A DNA stretch of 30,316 nucleotides, taken from Candidatus Brocadiaceae bacterium. Its GTDB lineage: Bacteria; Planctomycetota; Brocadiia; SM23-32. The notes under the pieces were generated by a model, which did not search any database, was not told where the DNA came from, and saw only the letters and a list, made by a program, of their open reading frames with translations. The stretch spans positions 1 to 30,316 of the forward strand of contig PUNP01000672.1 in the NCBI GenBank assembly GCA_003551785.1, read 5' to 3'. The position numbers were made by a program, and so were the translations under genes. How positions within the stretch are numbered: position 1 is the stretch's first letter; every line of letters begins with the position of its first letter. Below are positions 17,018 through 25,635 of this stretch, one piece after another.

Positions 17018-19885
17018 ATGTTGATCAGTTCAAAAAAGTTATTATGCAGTTCGTACACTTTATTGTTTTTCTCGGCCTTTATGTTCTGTGTGTTAGCTAA
17101 TGAAGATAATGCGCTTCCCGTTAATAGTGAACCGGACGCCCCTTCAATTAGCGAGTTATACTACAAGACAGCGATGTCGGAGGCCCAGGATGAAGTTATC
17201 GAAACGACCAAAAAAGTTGAAGAAATGATTGAGGAAGGTGAGCTTTATGAGGCTAAACGGAAGGTCATGGAGTTAAAAGCGACCTTAAGGCTTGAAGCTG
17301 CCGATTACCGGTTGCTGGATTTCGTTGAGAGAAAACTTGATGAAGCTTTGGGTGAAGATTTGGAGCGTGTTATCGAGGAAGTTGAGCAGGAACTGAAAGA
17401 AATCGATTTGCTCACCGATTATAGAAAACAAAAGAAAGTTCAAGCGGAACTGAACAGAAGAACTTCTCGGGTCCTGACAGAACAGGCTGATGTCGAACTT
17501 TATCAGAATAATAATCCGGAAAAAGCTGCTGAGCTGACTCGCGAAGCTATAGCTTTAGACCCGGAGAATGATCGCGCGGCGGAATTGCTGCTTGAAGCTG
17601 AAGTGGAATTGGGGAAGGAACGAGCGATATTGACGCAAGAGGCTGATCTTCTTAGCAGCCAGGCACGGGCTATGGTGCAAGCCAGAAGGCAGGAATATAA
17701 TGCCATAAAGCGGAGGGCTATTCAACATCAGGAAAAGGGTGAATATGCAAAGGCCGCAGAGACATGGGCTCGAGCCCGAACCCATGCTAATGTTCTTTCC
17801 GTTTATGTAGATATGGAAGATGAACTGGAACTCGTTGAGCGTCAATATGAAGAAACTAAGGAACAAGCAAGAATTTTGCAGGAAGAAGAGCAGGAAGAGC
17901 TGGCCCGGCGTAGAGAAGAAGAAGCCAGAATAGCTATGGAACGCGAAATGCGAGAACAGGAGGAAATGGAAGCTGAACAGGAAGCGCAGCGTCTTAATCA
18001 GGCATGGAGTTATGTAAGGCGAGGACGTTATGATGAGGCGCGCAAAATCGTTGAAGAAATGTTGCTTTTAGATTCTACTAACGAAGGTGCTTTAGTCCTG
18101 CAAGATATTATTACAAGGCGTGAACATGACGATTTAATGCGACGAGAGGTGCAGAGAAGGGAGAGGGAAGACCTCGCTTTAATAAGAAGAGCTTATGAAA
18201 GAGCGACGGCCCCCGGTGATGAAATCTCCTATCCGGACCGCCAGATTTGGGAACGGATTATGAATCGTGAAGAGGTGCAATACCCGACCGAAGATGTGGT
18301 TCGCCCACAAGAAGAACTCGATGTAGAAGAAAAACTTAAGCAACGTGTGGGACTGGATTTTGAGCGCCATAGAGACTTGACCGAGATTACAGATTATATT
18401 TCCGATATAACTGATATTTCAATAATTGTCAACTCAAGAGCTTTTGAAGATTCAGAACGTCCGCCCAGAATCAGGGCCAGGTTCACTGCCAGTGTTAGAG
18501 ATGCCTTGGACCATGTGGTGCGTGAAGGCAGCAGGCCAGGCTATGCTCTGGGTTGGCAGATTGTCGGCGAAAATGTGAGGATTGATAACCCGGAAGCTCT
18601 AAAAGATTACAAGCTGAGGATATACGATATCCGTGACTTACTTGTCAGTGTCGACGATACCATTGCTGACGACGTAGGTAACGGCGGCGGGGGTGGCGGC
18701 TGGTTCGACGATGATAATGGCGGCAATGACGTTGATTTACGCCTGCGCAGCCCTGTTCCGAGTATCAGGTTGGCGCACAGAGCCAGGGCATTGGAACAAC
18801 TCATCAAAAGCGTCATAGAACCTAATAGGTGGAGAACAAGGGATCATGAAAATGATAATGATGAACCCGAGGAAGATGATTGGTGGGGGCAGGCATTTGG
18901 GGGCAGTGCTGGAAATGATCGGGGCAATGAAGGCCCATACATACACTTCCGTGAAGAAAACCCAGGGGATTTCCTGATTGTTCAAACTCCTGAAGTGCAT
19001 GAAAGAATTGAGAACCTTTTACGGGAATTGAGAAAGGCTATTCATATCCAGGTACACGTTGAGACTCGCTTTGTCGAAGTGACCGAGACTTTCCTGGAGG
19101 AAGTTGGAGTTAATTGGGAAAATCTTGACCTGACACCGGATTTTGAACCCGGTGATTCCGGCCCCCAAATGAGCGCGGATATTGGAACCGGCATCCCAGT
19201 TTTTCCCGACCAAACGGAAAATCGAGGTATGAGGTTTGATTTTGGTATTTTCGAAGGTGTAGAAATGGAGGCGTTTCTTAAAGCCGTCAGAATGAGTGAG
19301 CATTCACGTGTTACGCATACACCTACTATTACTCTCATGAATACACAGCGTGGTCAGCTTTGGGTCAGAACTTCACGGTTCTTTATAACTGAATACGATG
19401 TCGAAGATGATCACTATACTCCGGAAAGAGAGGAGTTTTTTGATGGAATTATGTTGGATATCAGACCTATTGTAAGTTCGTGCAGACGGTATGTTTATCT
19501 CGAACTGAAACCAATGATAGATAAAATCATTGCTGTTGACCGAACCACCCAGACTTTTACTATTACCGAAGAGATAACTCCTGATAATGGCGACCAGACC
19601 ATTGAACGCTCTATACCTGTTGAAGTTGAAATCGAAAACCCAAGACGTTTGGTACAGGAATTTTTTAATACTGTAGGTGTCCCTGATCAAGGGCTTTTAG
19701 TCGTGGGAGGGTTGGGAGAATCGGAAGAAAGAACCGTAGAAACAGGTGTGCCTGTTCTAAGCAAGTTACCTTTTGCCAAGCGATTGTTCGGTTCCGAGGG
19801 GAGTCGCAGAGAGGATAAGACACTGCTGATTTTGGTACGCCCGAGAATCATTATGTTCCAGGAGGAGGAAGCTCTTGCGTTTTGA
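17018..19885 (+). CDS. Secretin (PilQ/GspD-type outer-membrane channel)
   Basis: 955 residues. ATG 17018 follows GGGAGA with 7-nt spacing and begins a signal peptide (cleavage near VLA-NED, about 27). Residues 45-400 are helical: a repeat like those of the giant protein (IEEGELYEAKRKVMELKATL, 71-90), TPR-like units (170-195, 325-355) and a charged coiled coil (280-325). Residues about 435-530 form an N-terminal secretin domain (LTEITDYISDITDISIIVNSRAF), followed by the YDIRDLL segment and a Gly-rich linker (555-561). The ring-forming secretin domain runs from about 650, with VHVETRFVEVTETFLEEVGVNW, VTHTPTITLMNTQRGQLWVRT and the C-terminal signature VPVLSKLPFAKRLFG before LLILVRPRII. Secretins form the outer-membrane gate of type II secretion and type IV pili. 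The context with PilM/N/O-like genes favours a pilus-like system. Confidence 0.93.
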   Translation: MLISSKKLLCSSYTLLFFSAFMFCVLANEDNALPVNSEPDAPSISELYYKTAMSEAQDEVIETTKKVEEMIEEGELYEAKRKVMELKATLRLEAADYRLLDFVERKLDEALGEDLERVIEEVEQELKEIDLLTDYRKQKKVQAELNRRTSRVLTEQADVELYQNNNPEKAAELTREAIALDPENDRAAELLLEAEVELGKERAILTQEADLLSSQARAMVQARRQEYNAIKRRAIQHQEKGEYAKAAETWARARTHANVLSVYVDMEDELELVERQYEETKEQARILQEEEQEELARRREEEARIAMEREMREQEEMEAEQEAQRLNQAWSYVRRGRYDEARKIVEEMLLLDSTNEGALVLQDIITRREHDDLMRREVQRREREDLALIRRAYERATAPGDEISYPDRQIWERIMNREEVQYPTEDVVRPQEELDVEEKLKQRVGLDFERHRDLTEITDYISDITDISIIVNSRAFEDSERPPRIRARFTASVRDALDHVVREGSRPGYALGWQIVGENVRIDNPEALKDYKLRIYDIRDLLVSVDDTIADDVGNGGGGGGWFDDDNGGNDVDLRLRSPVPSIRLAHRARALEQLIKSVIEPNRWRTRDHENDNDEPEEDDWWGQAFGGSAGNDRGNEGPYIHFREENPGDFLIVQTPEVHERIENLLRELRKAIHIQVHVETRFVEVTETFLEEVGVNWENLDLTPDFEPGDSGPQMSADIGTGIPVFPDQTENRGMRFDFGIFEGVEMEAFLKAVRMSEHSRVTHTPTITLMNTQRGQLWVRTSRFFITEYDVEDDHYTPEREEFFDGIMLDIRPIVSSCRRYVYLELKPMIDKIIAVDRTTQTFTITEEITPDNGDQTIERSIPVEVEIENPRRLVQEFFNTVGVPDQGLLVVGGLGESEERTVETGVPVLSKLPFAKRLFGSEGSRREDKTLLILVRPRIIMFQEEEALAF

Positions 19886-19924
19886 TGTCCGATAGTTTCA
19901 CTTTTACTCTCCAGGAGATTCGTT

Positions 19925-20284
19925 ATGAAAGACAAAATGTTTTATTGTCTATTTGGATTCGTCGTTTGTCTGGCAGTGATGTTGTCGTTTAACCGGCTTG
20001 ATCATGGCAATCCCGCTCATGCCCAGGCTCATGGAACATCAGCGGGCTCAGCGACCGTGGTTTTGGGAGAAGCCGTCAGAGGTGTTTTCCCTCTTATTCT
20101 TGTGGATACTGATGACGACAGCCTGATGATTTATGAACTTGACGCCAGCAGAACCAGATGGAGGCTTACCCTGCAAAGCGCCAGGACTTACCGTTATGAT
20201 AAGCAATTAAGGGAGTATAATATAGAGGACCCGTCTGTCAGAGATGTCAGGAGGCGTTTGGAGCAGGAAGCTCAAAGCCGATAG
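19925..20284 (+). CDS. Small exported protein, end of secretin operon
   Basis: 119 residues, ATG 19925 with AGGAG upstream. The N-terminus has a signal-peptide hydrophobic core (FYCLFGFVVCLAVMLSF) with probable cleavage after AHAQA. The mature part (about 85 residues) contains VVLGEAVRGVFPLILVDTDDDSLMIYELD and then TLQSARTYRYDKQLREYN, a likely small beta domain with an Arg-rich tail. I recall similar short exported proteins with a 'RTYRYDxxLxEYN'-type ending in PVC genomes but know no function. It is 39 bp after the secretin and is the last gene before the intrinsic terminator, so it probably belongs to the same assembly. Confidence 0.75.
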   Translation: MKDKMFYCLFGFVVCLAVMLSFNRLDHGNPAHAQAHGTSAGSATVVLGEAVRGVFPLILVDTDDDSLMIYELDASRTRWRLTLQSARTYRYDKQLREYNIEDPSVRDVRRRLEQEAQSR

Positions 20285-20312
20285 TTTATTCTTTCCGCGT
20301 ATGTACCATTTT

Positions 20313-20356
20313 ACAAGCTTGAAACGCTTTTATTTGGCTTTCAAGCTTGTTTTTTT
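20313..20356 (+). terminator. Intrinsic terminator of the secretin operon
   Basis: Perfect 12-bp arms ACAAGCTTGAAA (20313-20324) and TTTCAAGCTTGT (20339-20350) enclose a 14-nt loop and are followed directly by six T's (20351-20356). This is a textbook rho-independent terminator 28 bp after the small exported protein gene. Confidence 0.9.
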
Positions 20357-20391
20357 CGTTTATAGCTGTTGATTTAACTTTGCAAATATTT

Positions 20392-22224
20392 ATGGGTATC
20401 AAATATCCTTATCGCTATGGCGTATTTTCCGTAGTATTGCTTCTTTCTATGTTCAGTTTTTCAGTTTTGTTGCCGGCTGAAGAAATAAGCCTTTCTACAG
20501 GGGATGACCATATCAGGCCCGTCAAGTATGCTGAAATCGAGATAAACGGTGAAATTCCTGAACGGCTGCCTGAAATATACTTCTTGCGACCGGGGATAAA
20601 TACCCTCAGGGATATACTGCGTCGCATTGAGGAGGCAAAAGTCGATAAAAATGTGGAGGGAATGGTCCTGCGTTTAGGACGTTTCGGCGGCGGGTGGGCG
20701 AAAGCTGGTGAGATTCGGGACGCTTTAAGCAAACTCACTGACGAGGGAAAAGAGACAATTGTATATCTGGAACAGGGCGGCAATATCCAGTATTACATCG
20801 CTTCGGCAGCCCAAAAAATAGTGCTTCCCCATGCCGGTAATTTAATGTTGGTCGGGTTGCGGGGCGAAGTCATGTTTCTGCGTGGTCTGTTTGATAAAGT
20901 CGGGGTTAAGCCCGATTTTGTACAGGTCGGCGATTATAAAGGCGCGTCGGATCCGTTTGTCTATGAGTCTGCCCCCGATGAATTTGACGAATCGCTGAAT
21001 AGTTTGTTCGATTCTCTTTTTGAACTTTTTCTCTCTAATGTAGCCGATGGACGACGGCTTTCAGCCGAGCGGGTTGAGGAACTTATCGACAGTGGTCCTT
21101 ATACTCCACGCCAGGCAAAAGAAGATGATTTAGTTGACGAAGTCCTGTCATATCATGAATTAGTGAAGATGTTGGGAGATAAAGTCGATGCACCTTTTGA
21201 ACTTCTTGCTGATTATGCCAAGGAAGAGCCAGAGGCTATTGCGCTCGGCGAGGGGACTCAAAGGCTGCTAAAAATGATTATGGGTGTCAGGGCCGACTGG
21301 GATTTTGAACCAGGTATACCGGAAGACCCCGTAATCGCCGTTATTTATGCTGTAGGGCCCGTCGTTATGCAGCGTCCGGAGGCCTCAATGCTTGACGATA
21401 TGGTTATCGATGCCCGGTTGATCTTGAGGTTGCTTAAACGTCTTAAAGAGCATGAAAGCGTGAAAGCGATCGTATTGAGGGTGGAGAGTCCGGGGGGCGA
21501 TGCGCAGGCCAGTGATATGATATGGCAGGCAGTTCGACGAGCTGACAGAATGAAGCCCGTTATAGCTTCTATCTCCGATATCGGCGGCTCCGGTGGTTAT
21601 TATATCGCCTCCGGTGCTCGACATATTTTTGCTAATGAAGGCTCGCTGACCGGTTCCATAGGGGTTGTCGGGGGCAAATTTGTCGTCAGTGAACTTTTTG
21701 ATAAATTAGGTATTCATATGGAGGTTTACCAGCGGGGACAGCATGCCGGTCTTTTCTCCCCTATAGAGCAATTTTCCGGTAGTCAACGTGAAAAATTTCA
21801 TTCTTTGCTGAAAAATACTTATAATACCTTCCTTGACCGCATATTAGATGGGCGGAACATATCCCGGGAGGAACTGGTTGACGCGGCCGCCGGCCGCCCA
21901 TTTACAGGGAAACAGGCACTCAATGTAAAACTTGTCGATGACATTGGCGGCTTGAACGACGCCATTCAATACGCTGCCGCGGAGGCCGGTATTGATGAAG
22001 ACTATGAAGTCCTCGAATTTCCTAAATCACAGAGCCTGCTGGATGCGATATTTTGGGGGCGTGACATCGGGGTTAACTACCCGATGTCAATGTTGAACCG
22101 CAACAAGCTGAAAGCGCTTTTGCCTGAAGCAGCAGCCGACGGCATACAGTATCTGCATTCTTTATCTCACCTGCGAGACTACCAACCCGCCGCACTTATG
22201 CCGGAACTGATCAGGGTACGATAA
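20392..22224 (+). CDS. sppA: Signal peptide peptidase SppA, long (67K) form
   Basis: 610 residues from ATG 20392 (the frame extends to TTG 20347, but that lies in the terminator; no clear ribosome site precedes ATG 20392). The N-terminal hydrophobic stretch VFSVVLLLSMFSFSVLL serves as signal or anchor. Two S49 domains are in tandem, as in E. coli SppA. The general-base Lys is K183 in GDYKGASDPF of the first half, and the nucleophile Ser is S400 in IGGSGGYYIASGA of the second half; RVESPGGD (363-370) is the conserved substrate-strand region. The enzyme clears cleaved signal peptides at the membrane. It follows the secretin operon terminator, so it is probably transcribed separately or by readthrough. 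Confidence 0.95.
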   Translation: MGIKYPYRYGVFSVVLLLSMFSFSVLLPAEEISLSTGDDHIRPVKYAEIEINGEIPERLPEIYFLRPGINTLRDILRRIEEAKVDKNVEGMVLRLGRFGGGWAKAGEIRDALSKLTDEGKETIVYLEQGGNIQYYIASAAQKIVLPHAGNLMLVGLRGEVMFLRGLFDKVGVKPDFVQVGDYKGASDPFVYESAPDEFDESLNSLFDSLFELFLSNVADGRRLSAERVEELIDSGPYTPRQAKEDDLVDEVLSYHELVKMLGDKVDAPFELLADYAKEEPEAIALGEGTQRLLKMIMGVRADWDFEPGIPEDPVIAVIYAVGPVVMQRPEASMLDDMVIDARLILRLLKRLKEHESVKAIVLRVESPGGDAQASDMIWQAVRRADRMKPVIASISDIGGSGGYYIASGARHIFANEGSLTGSIGVVGGKFVVSELFDKLGIHMEVYQRGQHAGLFSPIEQFSGSQREKFHSLLKNTYNTFLDRILDGRNISREELVDAAAGRPFTGKQALNVKLVDDIGGLNDAIQYAAAEAGIDEDYEVLEFPKSQSLLDAIFWGRDIGVNYPMSMLNRNKLKALLPEAAADGIQYLHSLSHLRDYQPAALMPELIRVR

Positions 22225-22247
22225 GAATAAGCCCGCACCAGAAACGA

Positions 22248-22303
22248 AAGTCCTTAGTGAACCACTTGGCATCACCACCGTGCTGTGTGCTGGTGGGATG
22301 ATT
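22248..22303. repeat. Solo end of the MITE-like family (copy D)
   Basis: AAGTCCTTAGTGAACCA is followed by a CCACCG...GGTGG mini-palindrome and GGATGA, closely resembling the left arm of element C (26672-26742). No matching right end is found before 23012, so this looks like a truncated or solo copy, just after the sppA stop. Confidence 0.6.
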
Positions 22304-22305
22304 AT

Positions 22306-22340
22306 GTCCTTAAAATACTCACATCAACATTTTTTCGTCG
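22306..22340. repeat. Dispersed 35-bp repeat, copy 2
   Basis: Matches 1784-1818 at 33 of 35 positions, starting GTCCTTAAAATACTCACATC and ending in a T-run and GTCG. Here the dyad continues as GTCGATGTACG, like the hairpin at 27045-27068. Confidence 0.7.
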
Positions 22341-22506
22341 ATGTACGAAAAAAAAGAAAAAAGACAAATATCCAAGTAACGGAAATTCCAAATTCAAAAG
22401 GACAAGTTCAAAATAAATTACAATACTCAAAATCATAAATATCAAAAATCAAAGGCTGTTGGCGTGACTGTCCTGACCACGATAACGGGCCGGCAGTCAT
22501 TTCTTT
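22341..22506. other. A-rich non-coding stretch
   Basis: About 22341-22456 is A-rich and built from loosely repeated words such as CAAATTC, TCAAAAT and AAATATC. No gene, promoter or stable hairpin is visible. It separates the sppA-side repeats from the GC-rich hairpin cluster. Confidence 0.5.
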
Positions 22507-22714
22507 CACGGGGGCAAGCCCCGTGGGGAATCATTTTGCGGGGCCAATTCATTTCTGGTGGTCAGTCGTTAGAACCACGGGGACAAGCCCCGTGGAGGTT
22601 TGATCATTTCGTTGAGATCCCCCCCCACGGGCCTTGTGCCCGTGGCTTGCATGACTGACTACCAGAAAAGCACAACGTCAACAACAGGAGACTCCACGGG
22701 GCTTGTCCCCGTGG
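22507..22714. repeat. Cluster of four GC-rich hairpins in mirrored arrangement
   Basis: Four hairpins with CCACGGGG/CCCCGTGG-type arms and a 5-nt loop lie at 22507-22526, 22575-22595, 22625-22645 and 22694-22714. The second is the exact reverse complement of the fourth. The first two carry CAAG-type loops and the last two CTTG-type loops, so the cluster is mirrored about 22609, with start spacings of 68, 50 and 69 bp. Between them, CTGGTGGTCAGTC (22555-22567) and GACTGACTACCAG (22650-22662) are also inverted copies with one mismatch. REP-like; no transposase gene is present in the window. Confidence 0.8.
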
Positions 22715-22925
22715 TTATCATGATTGGCCTGAAATAAGAAGGAAAAAACAAGCTGATTCATGAAGTTGGATATTTCGCCGAACTGCACCGACAGGCGCCC
22801 CGTTTTCAGAGCGAAGTAGCTGAAATCAAGTAGCTACTTACTGGCACAATCAACACTCGTTTCCGGAGGAAATTATGTGATTTGCGCCCTCCGCACAGCG
22901 CAAATTCCCCGAAATCTTCTTTTTA

Positions 22926-22954
22926 TTGACATATTTCGTTATGTTGCTTACAAT
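22926..22954 (+). promoter_or_regulatory. Strong sigma-70 promoter for the sialidase-like/lysS/lolD unit
   Basis: A consensus -35 TTGACA (22926-22931), a 17-nt spacer and the near-consensus -10 TACAAT (22949-22954). Start expected near 22961, about 70 nt before TTG 23033. The 200 bp upstream (22715-22925) contain no recognisable gene. Confidence 0.8.
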
Positions 22955-23032
22955 CTAAGTCTGTTGGAAGTATCATATTCTGTTAATATTCCTTACGTTC
23001 AAGAGTGAAAATTGTTTTTGGAGTTAATAACC

Positions 23033-24145
23033 TTGGTAGATAAAAAAGATGAAAAAAATGACTATTTGCAGGCCCCCGAAATCATTACCAATCCCGGTCC
23101 GGAATTTTCCGCCGACACAAGGAAATTCCAGGGCATATCCAGTATCGCATGCGGTCGGGACGGGCGCGTTTGGGCGGTATGGTACGGGGGGATAACGCCC
23201 GGTGAGGATAAAAACAACTATGTTATTGTTGCGCTCAGCGAAGACAGCGGACACACATGGTCGGATGAAGTCCTCATTGTTAATCCCCAACACGATATAG
23301 TGAGAGCATTTGACCCCGAGATATGGACGGCACCGGACGGCCGGCTTTGGGTGTTCTGGGCACAGCATCCCGCCGATAACCGAAAGGGATCATTATCCGG
23401 CGTATGGGCGGTTACAGCCGATGAATCAAAGGGTCTTGATGCCGACTGGTCCGCTCCGCAACGTCTGTGTGACGGAGTTATGATGTGCAAGCCCATCGTG
23501 TTGTCGAATGGAGAATGGGCGCTGCCCGTATCCATGTGGCATGAGCGCCAGGCCCGGAGCGCATCCATCGTGGTCAGTGAAGACCGGGGGCAATCGTTTC
23601 AGTTACGCGGCGCTTGCGATGTTCCGCCTGAAATACGGAACCATGATGAACATATGATTGTTGAATTGAATGATAATACACTATGGATGCTGGTGAGGAC
23701 AAATCTCGGTATAGGTGAAAGTTTTTCAACGGACGGCGGTCGAACCTGGAGCGAGCTTAAGAATTCTGACATCCCGCATCCAAGAACACGCTTCTTCATC
23801 TATCGCCTCCACTCCGGTCGCCTGCTGTTAGTGCGTCACGATCCTGAAAACGCGGATTTTGCTGACGGCGAATCTAAAGGCACCCGCTCCCACCTGAAAG
23901 CTTATTTGTCCGATGACGACGGTAAAACCTGGCCATACAATATGCTTTTGGACGAACGGGTCGGGGTGTCTTACCCTGATGGGGATCAGAATGAAGAGGA
24001 TGCAATTTTCGTAACCTATGACTACAGCCGCCGAGACGAGCGTGAAATTCTGATGGCCAGGTTTACAGAAGACGATATCATCAATGGCAAGCCCATGTCC
24101 GGCGCGGCAGCATTGCGTGTCGTTATCAATAAAGCAAGCGGGTGA
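23033..24145 (+). CDS. Sialidase-like (BNR/Asp-box) beta-propeller protein
   Basis: 370 residues from TTG 23033, preferred because GGAG (23020-23023) lies 9 nt upstream; the frame extends to TTG 23012. Four Asp boxes (SxDxGxTW) are visible at about residues 69-76 (SEDSGHTW), 182-189 (SEDRGQSF), 232-239 (STDGGRTW) and 293-300 (SDDDGKTW), with regular beta strands between them, as in six-bladed sialidase-family propellers (BNR_2, PF13088-like). No signal peptide or membrane segment is seen, so a cytoplasmic location is likely. I could not confirm the full Arg triad and Tyr/Glu pair of true sialidases, so the substrate is unknown; it may be another glycan or a non-catalytic propeller. It is the first gene after the promoter and 41 bp before lysS. 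Confidence 0.85.
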   Translation: MVDKKDEKNDYLQAPEIITNPGPEFSADTRKFQGISSIACGRDGRVWAVWYGGITPGEDKNNYVIVALSEDSGHTWSDEVLIVNPQHDIVRAFDPEIWTAPDGRLWVFWAQHPADNRKGSLSGVWAVTADESKGLDADWSAPQRLCDGVMMCKPIVLSNGEWALPVSMWHERQARSASIVVSEDRGQSFQLRGACDVPPEIRNHDEHMIVELNDNTLWMLVRTNLGIGESFSTDGGRTWSELKNSDIPHPRTRFFIYRLHSGRLLLVRHDPENADFADGESKGTRSHLKAYLSDDDGKTWPYNMLLDERVGVSYPDGDQNEEDAIFVTYDYSRRDEREILMARFTEDDIINGKPMSGAAALRVVINKASG

Positions 24146-24186
24146 ACCTGCATTATCCACTGAAAAAATATTAAGGAGAAGTCAAA

Positions 24187-25635
24187 TTGTCGCTTATTGA
24201 ACCAGAAGACTTTCGTGCAGCAAAATTGCAAAAATTAGAAGAACTTGATGTTGACCCCTACGGTTCGCGTTTCCCTGGTACGACCCCCATCAGTAAACTC
24301 ACTGATTCTTTTGATGAGTTACAGGACTCTACCGTGCGGGCCGCCGGGCGTATCACCAACCATCGTGCTATGGGAAAGGCTTCTTTTATCGATATAAAGG
24401 ATCGCACCGGCACGATCCAGGTCTTTTTCCAGTTAAAAAAGCTGGGCGAGGATAACTTTGAGATACATAACCAGCTTGAAGCGGGCGACATCGTTGGTGT
24501 TGAAGGCGAATTGACCAGGACCCGCTCCGGTGAAATCACTATTTTTGTGGATAAATTCCAGGTTCTGTCCAAAGGGCTCCTGCGCCCGCCGGAAAAATGG
24601 CACGGATTGAAAGATGCCGAACTGCGCTACAGACGGCGTTATGTCGACCTGTTCGCTAATGAAGAGGTCATGAACTGTTTCAAACAGCGCTCTCATATCG
24701 TCAATTTTATCCGGCAGCATCTTGTCGAAAAGGGGTTTTTAGAAGTCGAAACACCGATGATGCAGTCGGTTGCCGGTGGCGCCGCCGCCCAGCCTTTTGT
24801 CACGCACCACAATGCGCTGGACATCGATCTTTTCCTGCGCGTCGCCCCCGAGCTGTACCTGAAAAGATTACTGGTCGGCGGGATGGAGCGGGTTTTTGAG
24901 ATTAACCGCAATTTCAGAAATGAAGGCATTGACAGACAGCACAATCCCGAATTTACTTCACTTGAACTTTATCAGGCTTATGGTGATTATACCGATATGA
25001 TGGAACTGACTGAAAATATGCTGCGTGAACTTGCCACCCGGGTTGACTCTTCAGGCAAACTGCCTTTCGGCGAGCATACGATCGACTATGCATCACCTTT
25101 CAGGAAAGTCGATTATTACGAAGCTTTTGAGGAGGCTAACGGTTTCGCCCCCGAAGATAGTGAAAAAGTCAAAGCGCGTGCGCAAGAACTCAACCTCGAC
25201 ATCGACGGACTCGGGCCCGAACTTGCCGTCAGCAGCGTTTTTGAGCATACGGTGGAGGATACCATCATCCAGCCCACATTTATTATGAACTATCCGGCCG
25301 CTCTTTCCCCATTGACGAAGCCCAAGCGGGATAATCCTCAGGTCGCCGAACGCTGGGACTTGATCATAGCGGGGATGGAGATAGGCCCGGCTTATACCGA
25401 ACTCAACGACCCGCGTTTGCAGGAGGAAAAATTCAAACAGCAGCTTAAAGGTGAAGATGCCGCCGAAAAAACGTTCAGAAGCATCGACAAAGATTTCTTG
25501 CGTGCGCTCTCCTACGGCATGCCGCCCGCTGGAGGGTTAGGGTTGGGGATCGACCGCCTTGTCATGCTGATGACCAATAGAACCGCTATCAGAGAAGTGA
25601 TATTGTTCCCGCTTTTAAGGCCGGAAGATGAGTGA
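24187..25635 (+). CDS. lysS: Lysyl-tRNA synthetase, class II
   Basis: Charges tRNA-Lys with lysine in the cytosol. 482 residues, close to the usual 490-505. The N-terminal OB-fold anticodon-binding domain spans about residues 45-140 (VRAAGRITNHRAMGKASFIDIKD). The class II core has motif 2 in RVFEINRNFRNEGID...HNPEFTSLELYQAY and motif 3 in GGLGLGIDRLVMLM near the C-terminus. The start is TTG 24187, supported by AGGAGA 7 nt upstream. The last eight bases overlap lolD, implying translational coupling. Confidence 0.97.
   Translation: MSLIEPEDFRAAKLQKLEELDVDPYGSRFPGTTPISKLTDSFDELQDSTVRAAGRITNHRAMGKASFIDIKDRTGTIQVFFQLKKLGEDNFEIHNQLEAGDIVGVEGELTRTRSGEITIFVDKFQVLSKGLLRPPEKWHGLKDAELRYRRRYVDLFANEEVMNCFKQRSHIVNFIRQHLVEKGFLEVETPMMQSVAGGAAAQPFVTHHNALDIDLFLRVAPELYLKRLLVGGMERVFEINRNFRNEGIDRQHNPEFTSLELYQAYGDYTDMMELTENMLRELATRVDSSGKLPFGEHTIDYASPFRKVDYYEAFEEANGFAPEDSEKVKARAQELNLDIDGLGPELAVSSVFEHTVEDTIIQPTFIMNYPAALSPLTKPKRDNPQVAERWDLIIAGMEIGPAYTELNDPRLQEEKFKQQLKGEDAAEKTFRSIDKDFLRALSYGMPPAGGLGLGIDRLVMLMTNRTAIREVILFPLLRPEDE

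Noticed and set aside
22464..22658. 64-codon plus-strand ORF
   Set aside because: It is made of the GC-rich hairpin repeats, has no ribosome site and no protein-like composition.
22507..22714. CRISPR array
   Set aside because: Repeats are only about 21 bp, self-palindromic, in mixed orientation and unequally spaced, with no cas genes.
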